Shown here piece after piece: positions 49,218 to 58,303 of a stretch of 64,000 nt of DNA. Position numbers and translations under genes: made by a program. The DNA comes from an uncultured Oscillospiraceae bacterium. Its GTDB lineage: Bacteria; Bacillota; Clostridia; Oscillospirales; Ruminococcaceae. A model generated the notes under the pieces. That model was not told the DNA's origin. It did no database searches and saw nothing but the letters and a program-made list of their open reading frames with translations. The DNA lies in assembly GCA_900540595.1 (NCBI GenBank), contig UQGL01000007.1, positions 41,446 to 105,445 of the forward strand. Reading direction: 5' to 3'. Position 1 is the stretch's first letter. The number at the start of each line of letters is the position of its first letter.

Positions 49218-50951
49218 ATGACAAAAAACGATACCTGTAAACGCCTTCTCTCTGCGGCGGTGGTGCTGCTGGCCGCAGCCGCCATGCTGCACACCCTGTT
49301 TGTGGGGCTGGAGATCGACGAGGAATACGCCCTTTCGCTGGGCTTCCGCCTTGTGCGAGGCGACCGGCTGTTCTATTCGATGTGGGAGCCGCATCAGCTT
49401 TCGGCCCTGCCCCCCGCGCTACTGATCGCGGCATACACCGCCGTTACCGGCACCACCACCGGCGTGCTGCTGTTTGTCCGCGTCACCATGCTGGTGGTCA
49501 AGGCTGTGCTGTCTGTCTGGTTTTACCGCAGCCTGCGCGCCCCGCTGGGCCGCACCAACGCCTGCTTGCTGGCACTGGTTCTCTTTGTCTTTACCCCCAA
49601 GTGGTTTCTCGGGCCGGACTATGTCAGCCAGCAGTTCCACTTTACGCTGGCAGCCTTTCTGTTTTTTTACGGCTACTATGCCCCCGGCCCGCAGCAGTAC
49701 CGCGGCCTGTGGCGGGTGGCGGCAGGTGCGGTCTGCGCCTGCTTCAGCTTTTTAGCCTACCCGCAGTCTGCCGCGGCGGCACCGTTCCTGCTGCTCGGCC
49801 TCTGGCTGCTTGACCGTGCAGCGCCCCGCCGCTGCGGCGCGCTGCTCTTTTTGGTGAGCTGCGCCGTCTGCGGGGGCGCGTTTACGCTCTGGCTGCTGCA
49901 GGGCATGGGCTTTGATCTGCCCGCCCTATTGGCCCGCGCCGCGCTGATCCTGAACGACCCGCAGTATGACTTCACAGCCGGGGAGCGGCTGCGCACGCTG
50001 GCCGGGCAGGCTGCCGCCGTTTTGCAGACCTGCCGGGTCCCGGCGCTGGCTGCGGCGGCGGCCGTCCTTGCGGGGGTGCTCTCCGGGCGGGGCAGCCGCC
50101 CCACGCCCGCCCGCCTGCTGGAGCGGCTGCTCTGGTATTTCACCTTTTTCCTGACCCTCTGGTGTACGGCGCACAGCCTGATTTCGGTCAGTCTGGATTT
50201 CCGCCACCTCTATCTGGCGGCTGCGCTGGCCGGCGGCTGGACGTTCTACTGCGACCGCAGGGAAGTGCAGCACCGCACACTGCGCCGCCTGCTGTTCTGG
50301 CTGGGCTGGCTGCCCGGCATGGCGGCCTACCTTTTTATCCTGCGCTCGACCCTCATCGCGCTCTGCACGACCTTTATGTACCTGTTCTGGCCCGCCCTCT
50401 GCGGTGCCGCCGCACTCGCACTGAAAAGCCCCGCCGCGCCGCACCGCCGCAGACAGACGCAGCTGCTTCTGCTCTGTATGCTGCTTGCCGCCGCGCTGCC
50501 CCGCCTCTGGCTTGTGCAGCAGACCGGCTGGCGCTGCGGGACTGTGCGGGAGGTGGCGGTGCAGCGCATCACCACCGGCCCCGCCGCCGGGACATGGGCC
50601 GACGAAAAGGCTGCCGACATGCAGGAGTGCCTGTATGAGGCGCTGGCTCCCTATGCAGGCCAGCCGGTGCTGCAGGCGATTGGCGAGCAGCACGGCCTCG
50701 GCTTTCTGATGGCGGACGGCACCCTGACCGTTGCGCAGGCGTCGGTCATCTCCGGCACCGACAGTGACCCCCGGTTTGAACAGTATTACGCCGAGCTGCC
50801 CGAAAAGCAGCCCCGCGTCATCCTCTACGATGATGCCGAGGTCCGCGACATGGCCGCGTTCCACACCTGGCTTGAGCAGCATTTTACCATCACCGACCGC
50901 TACACCGTGCAGCACGGCACCGCCAGCCTGCAGGTGCTCATCGTGGGCTGA
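49218..50951 (+). CDS. GT-C-like polytopic membrane protein
   Basis: A 577-residue protein with about 11-13 membrane segments. The first outer loop has LEIDEEYALSLGFRLVRGDRLFYSMWEPHQLSA, an acidic loop and downstream E-P-H that fit membrane transferases using lipid-linked sugars. The C terminus is a soluble domain of about 130 residues with no motif. It could be a side-chain transferase or polymerase of this cluster. It starts six bases after the GT6 stop. Confidence 0.6.
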   Translation: MTKNDTCKRLLSAAVVLLAAAAMLHTLFVGLEIDEEYALSLGFRLVRGDRLFYSMWEPHQLSALPPALLIAAYTAVTGTTTGVLLFVRVTMLVVKAVLSVWFYRSLRAPLGRTNACLLALVLFVFTPKWFLGPDYVSQQFHFTLAAFLFFYGYYAPGPQQYRGLWRVAAGAVCACFSFLAYPQSAAAAPFLLLGLWLLDRAAPRRCGALLFLVSCAVCGGAFTLWLLQGMGFDLPALLARAALILNDPQYDFTAGERLRTLAGQAAAVLQTCRVPALAAAAAVLAGVLSGRGSRPTPARLLERLLWYFTFFLTLWCTAHSLISVSLDFRHLYLAAALAGGWTFYCDRREVQHRTLRRLLFWLGWLPGMAAYLFILRSTLIALCTTFMYLFWPALCGAAALALKSPAAPHRRRQTQLLLLCMLLAAALPRLWLVQQTGWRCGTVREVAVQRITTGPAAGTWADEKAADMQECLYEALAPYAGQPVLQAIGEQHGLGFLMADGTLTVAQASVISGTDSDPRFEQYYAELPEKQPRVILYDDAEVRDMAAFHTWLEQHFTITDRYTVQHGTASLQVLIVG

Positions 50952-50992
50952 CCGGGCCCATTCACAATTTACAATTTTCACAGGCGGAGCAG

Positions 50993-51022
50993 TTGTCACA
51001 GCTGCCCCGCCTGTGGTATACT
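50993..51022 (+). promoter_or_regulatory. promoter of the hypothetical gene at 51060
   Basis: TTGTCA (50993-50998), 18 bases, TATACT (51017-51022). Confidence 0.6.
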
Positions 51023-51059
51023 AAACATATATCGTCAAAATCTGCAAGGAGGCGCCCCT

Positions 51060-51578
51060 ATGGGCCTGATCACCACCATCCAGAACAAAACCGAACAAGT
51101 CCGTGCGAAGGAGCGCATCCGTCCGCTGCTGGAAAGCCGCATGATGCGGGACATCCTGCTTGAGATTGGCCAGCGCGGCACCGAAAAGCTGGACCCCCAG
51201 AGCGTACCGCTTGAGCAGCGCCCTTTAGCCACCAAGCGCGCCGCCGAATGCGGCACCGCCGGCCTGCAGCAGAGCGTCATCCGCGAGGTGCTGCTTGACG
51301 AGACCGGCATCATCCTCTACGCCGGCACCGGCGAGGTGCGCTTTCTCTACGGCGACTATAACTACGAAAACATCGAGGACACCGACTGTCTGCCCGCCGT
51401 GGCGCAGTATCTTGTCCAGCATCTGCTCGGCTACTACAACATTACCCGGACCTTCTACTCGGTCCCCCGGCACAACGGCCGCACCGTGACGGAAAAGACC
51501 AGGCAGGTTTTTGTCCGCCGCCATCATGAGGACACCCCCTTCGACCCTCAGCCCACCCGCAAGCAAAAGCTGTTTTGA
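51060..51578 (+). CDS. hypothetical protein
   Basis: A 172-residue soluble protein with its own promoter and terminator and a good site (AAGGAGG). The N-terminal half is helical and charged (KTEQVRAKERIRPLLESRMMRDILLEIG). The middle has beta-type stretches (TGIILYAGTGEVRFLYGDYNYENI), and the C terminus is basic. No signal, membrane segment or known motif. Not recognised. Confidence 0.65.
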   Translation: MGLITTIQNKTEQVRAKERIRPLLESRMMRDILLEIGQRGTEKLDPQSVPLEQRPLATKRAAECGTAGLQQSVIREVLLDETGIILYAGTGEVRFLYGDYNYENIEDTDCLPAVAQYLVQHLLGYYNITRTFYSVPRHNGRTVTEKTRQVFVRRHHEDTPFDPQPTRKQKLF

Positions 51579-51584
51579 TCCCGC

Positions 51585-51623
51585 GCCCCTGCGCTGCGTT
51601 TTCCGCGGTGCAGGGGCTTTTTT
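51585..51623 (+). terminator. terminator between the hypothetical gene and spoIIE
   Basis: GCCCCTGC (51585-51592) and GCAGGGGC (51610-51617), with further inner pairs, are followed by six T. Convergent spoIIE ends two bases later. Confidence 0.88.
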
Positions 51624-51624
51624 G

Positions 51625-53895
51625 TCACCGGCGGCTGAGCTCCAGCACCGCCACCGTGATATCATCCCGCTTTTCCCCGGCGCGGCGGGCGGCGGCATCG
51701 GCCACCGTCTCGGCGGCCTGCTTCGGGGTATGGCCCAGCCGCGCGCAGAGCTGCAGCTGCTGCATCAGCCAGTCGCTGCCGTCCGCAAGGGCACCGTCAC
51801 TGACCAGCACCACCCAATCCCCGGCGTCCAGCGCAAAGGTCGAGGACCGCCCCACCAGACTGTCCAGCACCCCCATCGGCAGGCTGGCGCCGTCCAGCAT
51901 CCGGGGCACACCGCCCCGTACCAGAAAGCTCGGTGCCGCCCCCGCCTTAAACAGCCCGGCCCGCCCGGTGTAGAGATCCACCGTCAGCAGATCGAGCGTG
52001 GCCCCGGCCTCCTGCTCGGCTCCCTTCAGCCCAAGGGCCACATTTACAAGCCGGGCGGCGCTCTCGGCTGCAAAGCCGGCCCGCAGCAGCTGGGCTGTCA
52101 GCTTGGCGGCCATCTGGCCGTCCACCGCTGCCGCCCGTCCGGTGCCCATGCCGTCGCACAGCAGCATCTGGGCGCGGCCGCTCGTATCACAGAACTGATC
52201 CAGCGCATCGCCGCTGACGCTCTGCCCCGCCGCCGCGTGGGCCGCCGCACCGAACTGCGCCGCAAACAGCGGCCGCTCGCCGAAGGTCAGCATCGTGACA
52301 GTGCGGCAGTGGGTGATCTCGGGCAGATCCATATCCCGGCGGCAGAGGCGGCTCATCTCCTCCGTCAGGCCCGCGATCTCCTCCCGGGTAAAATGGGTGC
52401 GGCAGATCGTAACGCTGGCAGTCAGCCGCCCGGCAAGGTCGGCGGTCACGCTGCACTCCAGCGCCTCAAGGCCCAGCCCTGCAAACAGCTGGGCGACCCG
52501 ACTCTCCCGCCGGGGGTCGGGCAGACCCGCCTGCCCCAGCTTACCGGCCAGCTGGGCCAGCGCCCCGGCCAGTGCGCTGTACTGCTCCGTCAGGGCGGTG
52601 CGCAGCATCTGCGCACGGGCGCGGTTTTGGCGGCGGCTGCGCCACAGCCGGTAGCCGTGGTTGGCCGCCGTGCAGAGGTCTGCCGGGTGGATGCAGACCG
52701 AAAGCTGCCCCGGCAGGTCCTGCACCTCCACCCGGCCGCGGCTCTCCAGCACCGGCTTCAGGTGGTACAGCCCGTCCATCGCCGTGGCATAGCCGCGCAC
52801 CCAGCACCGGCTGCGGCGGGTGCAGCTCTGGCAGGTCGTGCGCGCCACCTGCTCGACCACAAAGTCAAAGCATTCCCCCTTCGGCGGCATCTGCCGCTGG
52901 CAGACGGCGTTCACCGTGTCGGCAATGTCGCTCAGGGCATCTGCCACGCCGGACAGCTTGCGCGCCGCACCGCTCAGCCCCTGCGCCTGCACGGGCGGGG
53001 CCGGCGGGGGAAAGACCCGGCGCAGCGCCCCCGTGGGCAGCGCCATCGCCGCCGCCATACCCACCCCCGCACTGACGGCCAGCGGCACGGCATGCACCGC
53101 ATCGGGGGCCGCCAGCGCGCCCACCGTACAGCCCGCCGCAAAGACCCCGGCGCAGCGCCAGCGCTCCCCGGGGCAGAGGCAGGCCGCCGCCAGACTGCCC
53201 AGCGCGACCGCCAGCGCCGCAAAGGCAAGCGCCGGGCCGGATGCCGTGATGGCCGCCGCCAGCGCGATGCTCAGCACCGCCGTCTGTTCCAGCGTTCCGG
53301 CCATCGCCGCGCACAGCCCCGCCCCGGCGGCCAGCGCCAGGCCCGGAGCCAAAGGCCCGGCGGCAAAGCGCTGCAGGCAGGCCGTGACCACCGCCAGCCA
53401 CAGGCAGACGCCCCGCGGCTCCCGCGCCGGAAAATGTGCAAACGCCCAGCCGAACCCCGCCGCCAGCAGGGCGGTACACCCCACCGTGACGGTCTGGGAA
53501 AAATTTCGGATGCCCCCCACCAGCAGCAGTTGTATGACCTGCGCCGCCGTCAGCGTCAGGCAGCCGGCCAGCACACCGGCTTTTGTGCTGCCATCGACAA
53601 GCCGCCGCACCGTGGCGGCCGCCACTGCCGCCACCCCCAGCTTGATCCCCAGCAGCGCCGGCTGAAACGCCAGCCCTGCCGCCAGCGTGCCGAGCGCCGC
53701 CGCCACGCAGTAGGCGGGCGGGCAGCCGATGACGAGCGCCAGCCCAAACGGCGCCGCACCGCCATAGACCTGCCCGGCCCCCAGTGCCGCACCGCCGAGC
53801 AGCGCCGCCCCCTGCCACAGCAGCGCCGCGCTGCGCGCGCCGGGCAGCAGCTTCTCTGTGTTGATAGGTAGATGCTCTCTGCTTGATACAGTCAT
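51625..53895 (-). CDS. spoIIE: stage II sporulation protein E-like phosphatase
   Basis: In sporulating Firmicutes SpoIIE is a septal PP2C phosphatase that activates sigma F by dephosphorylating SpoIIAA. The 756-residue chain has about ten N-terminal membrane segments (residues about 20-300), a central part with a CxxCxxxxxC-type cluster (TTCQSCTRRSRCW), and a C-terminal PP2C domain with LLCDGMGTGRAA and VLVSDGALADG, whose Asp residues bind metal. Full length, so function looks possible. The start has GGAGGG 8 bases upstream. No other sporulation gene lies nearby. Confidence 0.9.
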   Translation of the reverse strand: MTVSSREHLPINTEKLLPGARSAALLWQGAALLGGAALGAGQVYGGAAPFGLALVIGCPPAYCVAAALGTLAAGLAFQPALLGIKLGVAAVAAATVRRLVDGSTKAGVLAGCLTLTAAQVIQLLLVGGIRNFSQTVTVGCTALLAAGFGWAFAHFPAREPRGVCLWLAVVTACLQRFAAGPLAPGLALAAGAGLCAAMAGTLEQTAVLSIALAAAITASGPALAFAALAVALGSLAAACLCPGERWRCAGVFAAGCTVGALAAPDAVHAVPLAVSAGVGMAAAMALPTGALRRVFPPPAPPVQAQGLSGAARKLSGVADALSDIADTVNAVCQRQMPPKGECFDFVVEQVARTTCQSCTRRSRCWVRGYATAMDGLYHLKPVLESRGRVEVQDLPGQLSVCIHPADLCTAANHGYRLWRSRRQNRARAQMLRTALTEQYSALAGALAQLAGKLGQAGLPDPRRESRVAQLFAGLGLEALECSVTADLAGRLTASVTICRTHFTREEIAGLTEEMSRLCRRDMDLPEITHCRTVTMLTFGERPLFAAQFGAAAHAAAGQSVSGDALDQFCDTSGRAQMLLCDGMGTGRAAAVDGQMAAKLTAQLLRAGFAAESAARLVNVALGLKGAEQEAGATLDLLTVDLYTGRAGLFKAGAAPSFLVRGGVPRMLDGASLPMGVLDSLVGRSSTFALDAGDWVVLVSDGALADGSDWLMQQLQLCARLGHTPKQAAETVADAAARRAGEKRDDITVAVLELSRR

Positions 53896-54036
53896 ACAGT
53901 CACCCTCCGCAATGTACCGGCAGCCCGTGCGGGCCGCCTACAGTGTATGTCCGGACAGCCATGACTATACCACGCCCGCCCTCCGCTTTTTGCCGCAGAG
54001 CGTGGAAACCCGAAAACAACATATAAACAAACAAAA

Positions 54037-54073
54037 AAGAGCACCGCCGCCCAAAAAAGGGCGCGATGCTCTT
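54037..54073 (-). terminator. terminator after the TagA fusion gene
   Basis: Minus strand AAGAGCATCGCGCCC, T-rich loop, GGGCGGCGGTGCTCTT, then TTTT. Confidence 0.82.
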
Positions 54074-54084
54074 ACAAAACTGCC

Positions 54085-55605
54085 TTACTGTCTCCAGGTC
54101 CACCACAAATATTTGGTGTTCGTCACAAAATACCGCTTGAACAGCCGCTTCGGGTCCTGCATAAGGCGGTAGAGCCATTCCAGATTGTGCCGCTGCATCC
54201 ACATCGGCGCACGGCGGATGTTGCCCGCCTCGTAATCGAACGCCGCACCGACACCGACCATCAGCGCCTGCACGCGGTCCTCATGCACAGCCATCCAGCG
54301 CTCCTGCTTGGGTGCGCCAAGGCCCACCCAGACAAAATCCGGCTTTGCCTCATTGATCCTGCGCACGACCTCCTCGTCCTCCTCGGGGCTCAGCGGGCGG
54401 AACGGCGGCGAGTACATCCCGGCGATCACGGCGCCGGGGTAGTTTTCCTCGACCTTTTTGCGCAGAATATCCAGCGTTTCCTGCGTGGAGCCGTAAAAAT
54501 AGTGGCGGTAGTGCTTTGTGGCGCTCTGCCGGAGCAGCTCCTTCATCAGATCGGGGCCGGTCACGCGGGCGGCATTGGTGTAGCCCTGCTGGCGGCTGTA
54601 CTTCGACAGCGGGCCGCCATCGGGCAGCGCCATGACCGCGCCGTTCTGCACAGCCTGATAGTCCGGGTCCTCATGGGCCGTCACCGTTGTGTGGACATTT
54701 GCCACGCAGATGTATTTCCCGCGCCAATCCTCAAGCTTTTCCTCGATCAGGCGCAGCGTCTTGTCCATGTCGGTGACCACAATGTTCACGCCCATAATGT
54801 CGCAGGTGTCCATCAGATGCAGGTTGGTGTAGTGCATGCTGCCCACGCTGTCCAGCTCGCTGCGCGCGGTCATAAAATCGTTGTAGACCGGCACCGCCGC
54901 GACCCGCAGGTGGTAGCTGTCCGCCAGCAGCATGATGCGGCGGATCTCGGCGGCGTCCTGCACATCCTGCACCAGTACCAGCGTTTCGATGCGGTTGTCC
55001 CGCACGACCCGGTACAGGTCCTGCACGGTGCCGCGGTAATCGGGCAGGGCCTTGCAGGGGGCGGGGGCCAGATAGCCGCTGTACCGCAGCGACACCGGGC
55101 TTTTCCCGCGGAAAGTCTCGGCGTAGAACCGCTGCGCCAGTTCCCCGCTGCCGATCAGCAGCGTGCGGGAGGCAATGTCGTTCCTGCGCACATAGGCATC
55201 GGCGGCCTTGTCAAAGGCAAACCGCTTGCCCACAATGACCACGATGGACAAAAGATAATAGTACACCAGCAGCAGGCGGGAGAGCTGATTGACCCGGAAG
55301 GTGTAGAACACGGTGGCCATCAGCGCCAGGCCGGCGAGGTTTGTAAGCCCGACAAGAAAAAGCTGCTTGCCCCAGTTCTTGACATGCAGCGTGCGGTAAG
55401 TCCCCTCGACCGCATAGCAGGCCACGTTGGCAAGGGCGTACAGCCCCGCCACCGGCAGGAAGGTCCAGACATCCCACATGCCGAACTGGCTGCCGATGGG
55501 GCTGAACGCGCGCAGCACACCAGCCAGAATGAACACAGTGACGAGCAGTATAAATTCAGTTGCCGCGTTCAAGAAGCACAGCAGCGGTACTTTATGATAA
55601 TGCAT
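54085..55605 (-). CDS. membrane/CoA-binding-like domain fused to a TagA/WecG (GT26) glycosyltransferase
   Basis: The 506-residue protein starts like a polyprenyl glycosylphosphotransferase: four membrane segments (about 1-125), then a Rossmann part (RTLLIGSGELAQRFYAE...YSGYLAP). The catalytic PglC/WbaP domain that should follow is missing. Instead residues about 265-506 are a complete GT26 enzyme: VVTDMDKTLRLIEEKL, ALPDGGPLSKYSRQQGY, FYGSTQETLDIL, WVGLGAPKQERWM and GVGAAFDYEAG. GT26 adds ManNAc-type sugars to lipid-linked GlcNAc. Start 55605 with GGAGG 6 bases upstream. Confidence 0.82.
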   Translation of the reverse strand: MHYHKVPLLCFLNAATEFILLVTVFILAGVLRAFSPIGSQFGMWDVWTFLPVAGLYALANVACYAVEGTYRTLHVKNWGKQLFLVGLTNLAGLALMATVFYTFRVNQLSRLLLVYYYLLSIVVIVGKRFAFDKAADAYVRRNDIASRTLLIGSGELAQRFYAETFRGKSPVSLRYSGYLAPAPCKALPDYRGTVQDLYRVVRDNRIETLVLVQDVQDAAEIRRIMLLADSYHLRVAAVPVYNDFMTARSELDSVGSMHYTNLHLMDTCDIMGVNIVVTDMDKTLRLIEEKLEDWRGKYICVANVHTTVTAHEDPDYQAVQNGAVMALPDGGPLSKYSRQQGYTNAARVTGPDLMKELLRQSATKHYRHYFYGSTQETLDILRKKVEENYPGAVIAGMYSPPFRPLSPEEDEEVVRRINEAKPDFVWVGLGAPKQERWMAVHEDRVQALMVGVGAAFDYEAGNIRRAPMWMQRHNLEWLYRLMQDPKRLFKRYFVTNTKYLWWTWRQ

Positions 55606-55638
55606 GACGGACCTCCGTATGGCCGAATAGTTACGATT

Positions 55639-55667
55639 ATTGTACCATATACAAGCATGATTTTCAA
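55639..55667 (-). promoter_or_regulatory. promoter of the TagA fusion gene
   Basis: Minus strand: TTGAAA (55667-55662), 17 bases, TACAAT (55644-55639). Confidence 0.7.
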
Positions 55668-55807
55668 TACGCAGCATAAGGCAGCCTCCTTTCTGGCTGT
55701 TTCAGCATAACATTTCTGTAGTTTTTCTAAAATCAGTCAATGAAATCTCGTGTGGTGGGCCGCTTTTCGTTAGTTTATCCAAAATTCGTATTTTTCCGTA
55801 TCTGCTC

Positions 55808-55836
55808 TGGAAATTTACAATCCTTTGTGCTATACT
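55808..55836 (+). promoter_or_regulatory. probable promoter of the surface-protein/sortase genes
   Basis: TGGAAA (55808-55813), 17 bases, TATACT (55831-55836), leaving a leader of about 95 bases with an AAAGGAGG site. Confidence 0.5.
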
Positions 55837-55935
55837 TTTAATACCGTTACAGTCGGGATGGTCTATCTCCGTTCCGCCGCGCGGCATATGCGGTTTATGC
55901 CGTATATATTTTTCGAGGAAAGGAGGAAACTACCA

Positions 55936-56517
55936 ATGAACAACTTCAAGAAGTTCGTCGCCGTTCTGCTGGGCGTTGTGATGGCTTGCGTTTTCGCGAC
56001 CTCCGCTTTTGCTGCTGATGTTCAGAACACCGCCAAGGCTAAGGCCACGATCCAGGGTTTTCTGGCTCAGAAGGGTGTCACCACCCTGAGCCGCACGGTT
56101 GACAGCCTGACTCCCAGCCAGCTGGCCACCATCCGCGACAACCAGTCCGCTCTGGTCAATGCTGTCAACAACACTGCTTCTTCCGTTGCTGGCACCGCTG
56201 ATGCCAACTCTGCTATCACTTATATGAACGAGGGCATCAAGACCGTCAATGGTCTGCTGCCTGCCGGCGTCAGTGTTGAGCCTGTCTTTGACATCTCTGA
56301 TGCTTCCAAGCTGAAGGTCAATGTCAAGGTTACTGCTAACGGCATCACCGAGACCGCTTCTGCTGAGAAGGGCCTGTCTGCCAGTGCCAACCCCCTGACT
56401 GCTACTTCTGCAGTCATCAAGGCTACCGGTGACAACTCTGCCGTTGTGTTCGCCGTTGCAGCTCTGGCTGTTGCCGGCGTCCTCGGCATGGCCGTCCGCA
56501 AGGAGCGTGCGCTGTAA
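55936..56517 (+). CDS. small secreted surface protein, likely sortase substrate
   Basis: The 193-residue protein has a signal peptide ending SAFAAD, a compact central domain (about 30-150), and a C-terminal sorting-signal layout: short motif, hydrophobic helix (AVVFAVAALAVAGVLGMAV) and RKERAL tail. The motif is VIKATGDNS where LPXTGDNS would stand; NPLTA just before could be another. Codons favour GCT, TCT and GTC unlike the neighbours, a mark of high expression. A class D sortase gene follows at once. Start has GGAGG 8 bases away. Confidence 0.75.
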   Translation: MNNFKKFVAVLLGVVMACVFATSAFAADVQNTAKAKATIQGFLAQKGVTTLSRTVDSLTPSQLATIRDNQSALVNAVNNTASSVAGTADANSAITYMNEGIKTVNGLLPAGVSVEPVFDISDASKLKVNVKVTANGITETASAEKGLSASANPLTATSAVIKATGDNSAVVFAVAALAVAGVLGMAVRKERAL

Positions 56518-56551
56518 GACAGTTGCACACACTGATGACTTATCATCAGTG

Positions 56552-56580
56552 ACGGGCAGAACTTCGGCTCTGCCCGTTTT
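56552..56580 (+). terminator. terminator or attenuator after the surface protein
   Basis: ACGGGCAGA (56552-56560) pairs with TCTGCCCGT (56569-56577), followed by TTTTC. A second hairpin CACTGATGA/TCATCAGTG lies at 56529-56550. It would cut transcript level between the surface protein and sortase. Confidence 0.78.
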
Positions 56581-56696
56581 CGTTGTTTACACGGCACTGT
56601 CAACTTTGTGTTGACTGGCCGTTTTTTATACATAGAGAGTCGCGCTTATCGAAGCCGTTTGGGATTTCATTGCATCAGAAGGGAAATTATTTTATT

Positions 56697-57407
56697 ATGC
56701 AGTCGAACAAAAAGCATTCTTTTGTGCGGCGCAGTCCGCTGGCCTATGTGGTTGTGCCGTTGGTTTTCACGGCAATCAGTGCCGTAATTTTTTTCACCAC
56801 AACTAAAATCCTGCTTGCCCCCTATCAAGCCCTGATCAGCTGGGTCCTCACGACCACGGAGGTTGCGCAGCCGCAGGATCTTCTGGCAGATGCCGCCACC
56901 GTCATCAATGGCGGCGCTGCGGAGGAGGCATCCTCCCAGCCCGATTCCATCCCCCTGAGTTCTGTCACCTACCCGACTGTGGGTGACCGCTATGCCACGA
57001 TCACCGTCTCCGGCACCAATGTGGACGCCCCGGTCTTTTACGGTGACACAAACAAGATACTAAATCAGGGCGTTGGCACCTACGCAGACAACGGCGGCGC
57101 CGGCATTCCCGGCGAGGGCAAGACCATCCTGCTGGCGGGCCACAACAACACCTTCTTCAATGACCTGCAGCACGCCGAGGTCGGCGCAACCGTCACGATC
57201 ACGACCCACTACGGCGTCTACACCTACGAGGTCACCGAGATGAAGGTCATGGATTATCAGGACGAGACCTCCTATGACTTCTCCCGCACCGATGAAAACC
57301 TGATCCTGTACACCTGCTATCCCTTTGATGCGCTCGGCTTTACCCCGAACCGCTATTTCGTCTATGCCAAATATGTATCCGGCCCCGTGCTGGACAAGAA
57401 CAGCTAA
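56697..57407 (+). CDS. class D sortase
   Basis: A 236-residue transpeptidase that links surface proteins to the wall. One N-terminal membrane anchor (YVVVPLVFTAISAVIFF) is followed by a linker and the sortase barrel: catalytic His in ILLAGHNNTFF, catalytic Cys in LILYTCYPF and Arg in FTPNRYFVYA. The TCYPF wording fits class D. Start ATG 56697 has AGAAGGGAAA somewhat upstream, a modest site. Its likely substrate is the protein encoded just before it. Confidence 0.9.
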   Translation: MQSNKKHSFVRRSPLAYVVVPLVFTAISAVIFFTTTKILLAPYQALISWVLTTTEVAQPQDLLADAATVINGGAAEEASSQPDSIPLSSVTYPTVGDRYATITVSGTNVDAPVFYGDTNKILNQGVGTYADNGGAGIPGEGKTILLAGHNNTFFNDLQHAEVGATVTITTHYGVYTYEVTEMKVMDYQDETSYDFSRTDENLILYTCYPFDALGFTPNRYFVYAKYVSGPVLDKNS

Positions 57408-57420
57408 GGGGGTGTTGAAT

Positions 57421-58290
57421 ATGCATAAGAATGTCTCCGCACGCCCCCGTTCCAAGGGCAATACCGTTTGGGCCTTGATCATGTCCTGGCTGTCCAGCCT
57501 TCTGCTGACGCTGCTTGCTTTTTTTCTGGTGCTGCTGACCACCATTTGCAGCCCCGCTTTTATGAAGCAGCAGGTCGCACGCAGTGGATTCAGCGAGACT
57601 GCGTACACCTACCTGTATGACAACTTCGTCAGCTACGGTGCCTCCTCCGGCTTTTCTGCCGATGTAATGACCTCTGCCATCTCGCGCGACCAAATCACTG
57701 CCGACATGGACAGCGCCGTCACACGGCTGTATGACGGTGACACAGCCCTTGACAACCGCGACAGCATCCAGACCGCCACCTATGACGCTCTGCTTGCCAA
57801 CCTGAATGCCCGCGGCGTTGATGTCACTGCCGATGTAGAGTCTGCCGTTGCGATCGTTGCCGATGCCTGCCGCCTTGACTATGCCAACTATGTTGCCATT
57901 CCGCTGGCCAGCCAGCTGTACACCATCATTGAAAAGTTTGACCGCATCGTGCCCATCAGCGTTGCCGCCATGGCCCTTGTCTGCGCCGCCAGCATTTTCC
58001 TGATGCTGCGTCTGGCGGCTTCTCCCCGCTTCGCCGTGCGCTGTCTGACCTTTGCCTTCACCGCATCGGCCGTTCTGTGCAGCATCGGGGCCACCGCGCT
58101 TGTGCCTGCCATGCACCTGAACAATCTGAACCTCAACCCCGCCTCGGTCAAGCAGCTGATCATCACCTATGTCCAGAATCTTTTCGGCCGTTTCGGCCTG
58201 TTCGCCCTGATTTACGGTGCCCTTGCCGTGATCCTGCTGGCGCTGACCTTCACCGCCGGAAGCCGCACCAAACGCCGTCAAAACACTTAA
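57421..58290 (+). CDS. membrane protein downstream of the sortase
   Basis: A 289-residue protein. One membrane segment at about 20-42, an outer domain of about 130 residues (Asp/Ala-rich, SAISRDQITADMDSAVTRLYDGD), then three segments near the C terminus and a basic RTKRRQNT tail. No motif recognised. It begins 13 bases after the sortase stop and just before the Wzz-like gene, so it may take part in placing the surface protein or glycan. Confidence 0.65.
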   Translation: MHKNVSARPRSKGNTVWALIMSWLSSLLLTLLAFFLVLLTTICSPAFMKQQVARSGFSETAYTYLYDNFVSYGASSGFSADVMTSAISRDQITADMDSAVTRLYDGDTALDNRDSIQTATYDALLANLNARGVDVTADVESAVAIVADACRLDYANYVAIPLASQLYTIIEKFDRIVPISVAAMALVCAASIFLMLRLAASPRFAVRCLTFAFTASAVLCSIGATALVPAMHLNNLNLNPASVKQLIITYVQNLFGRFGLFALIYGALAVILLALTFTAGSRTKRRQNT

Positions 58291-58303
58291 TCGGAGGATA
58301 CGC

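Noticed and set aside
55712..55800. A gene in the divergent gap before 55936
   Set aside because: Only very short frames are present; the segment is AT-rich and holds promoters.
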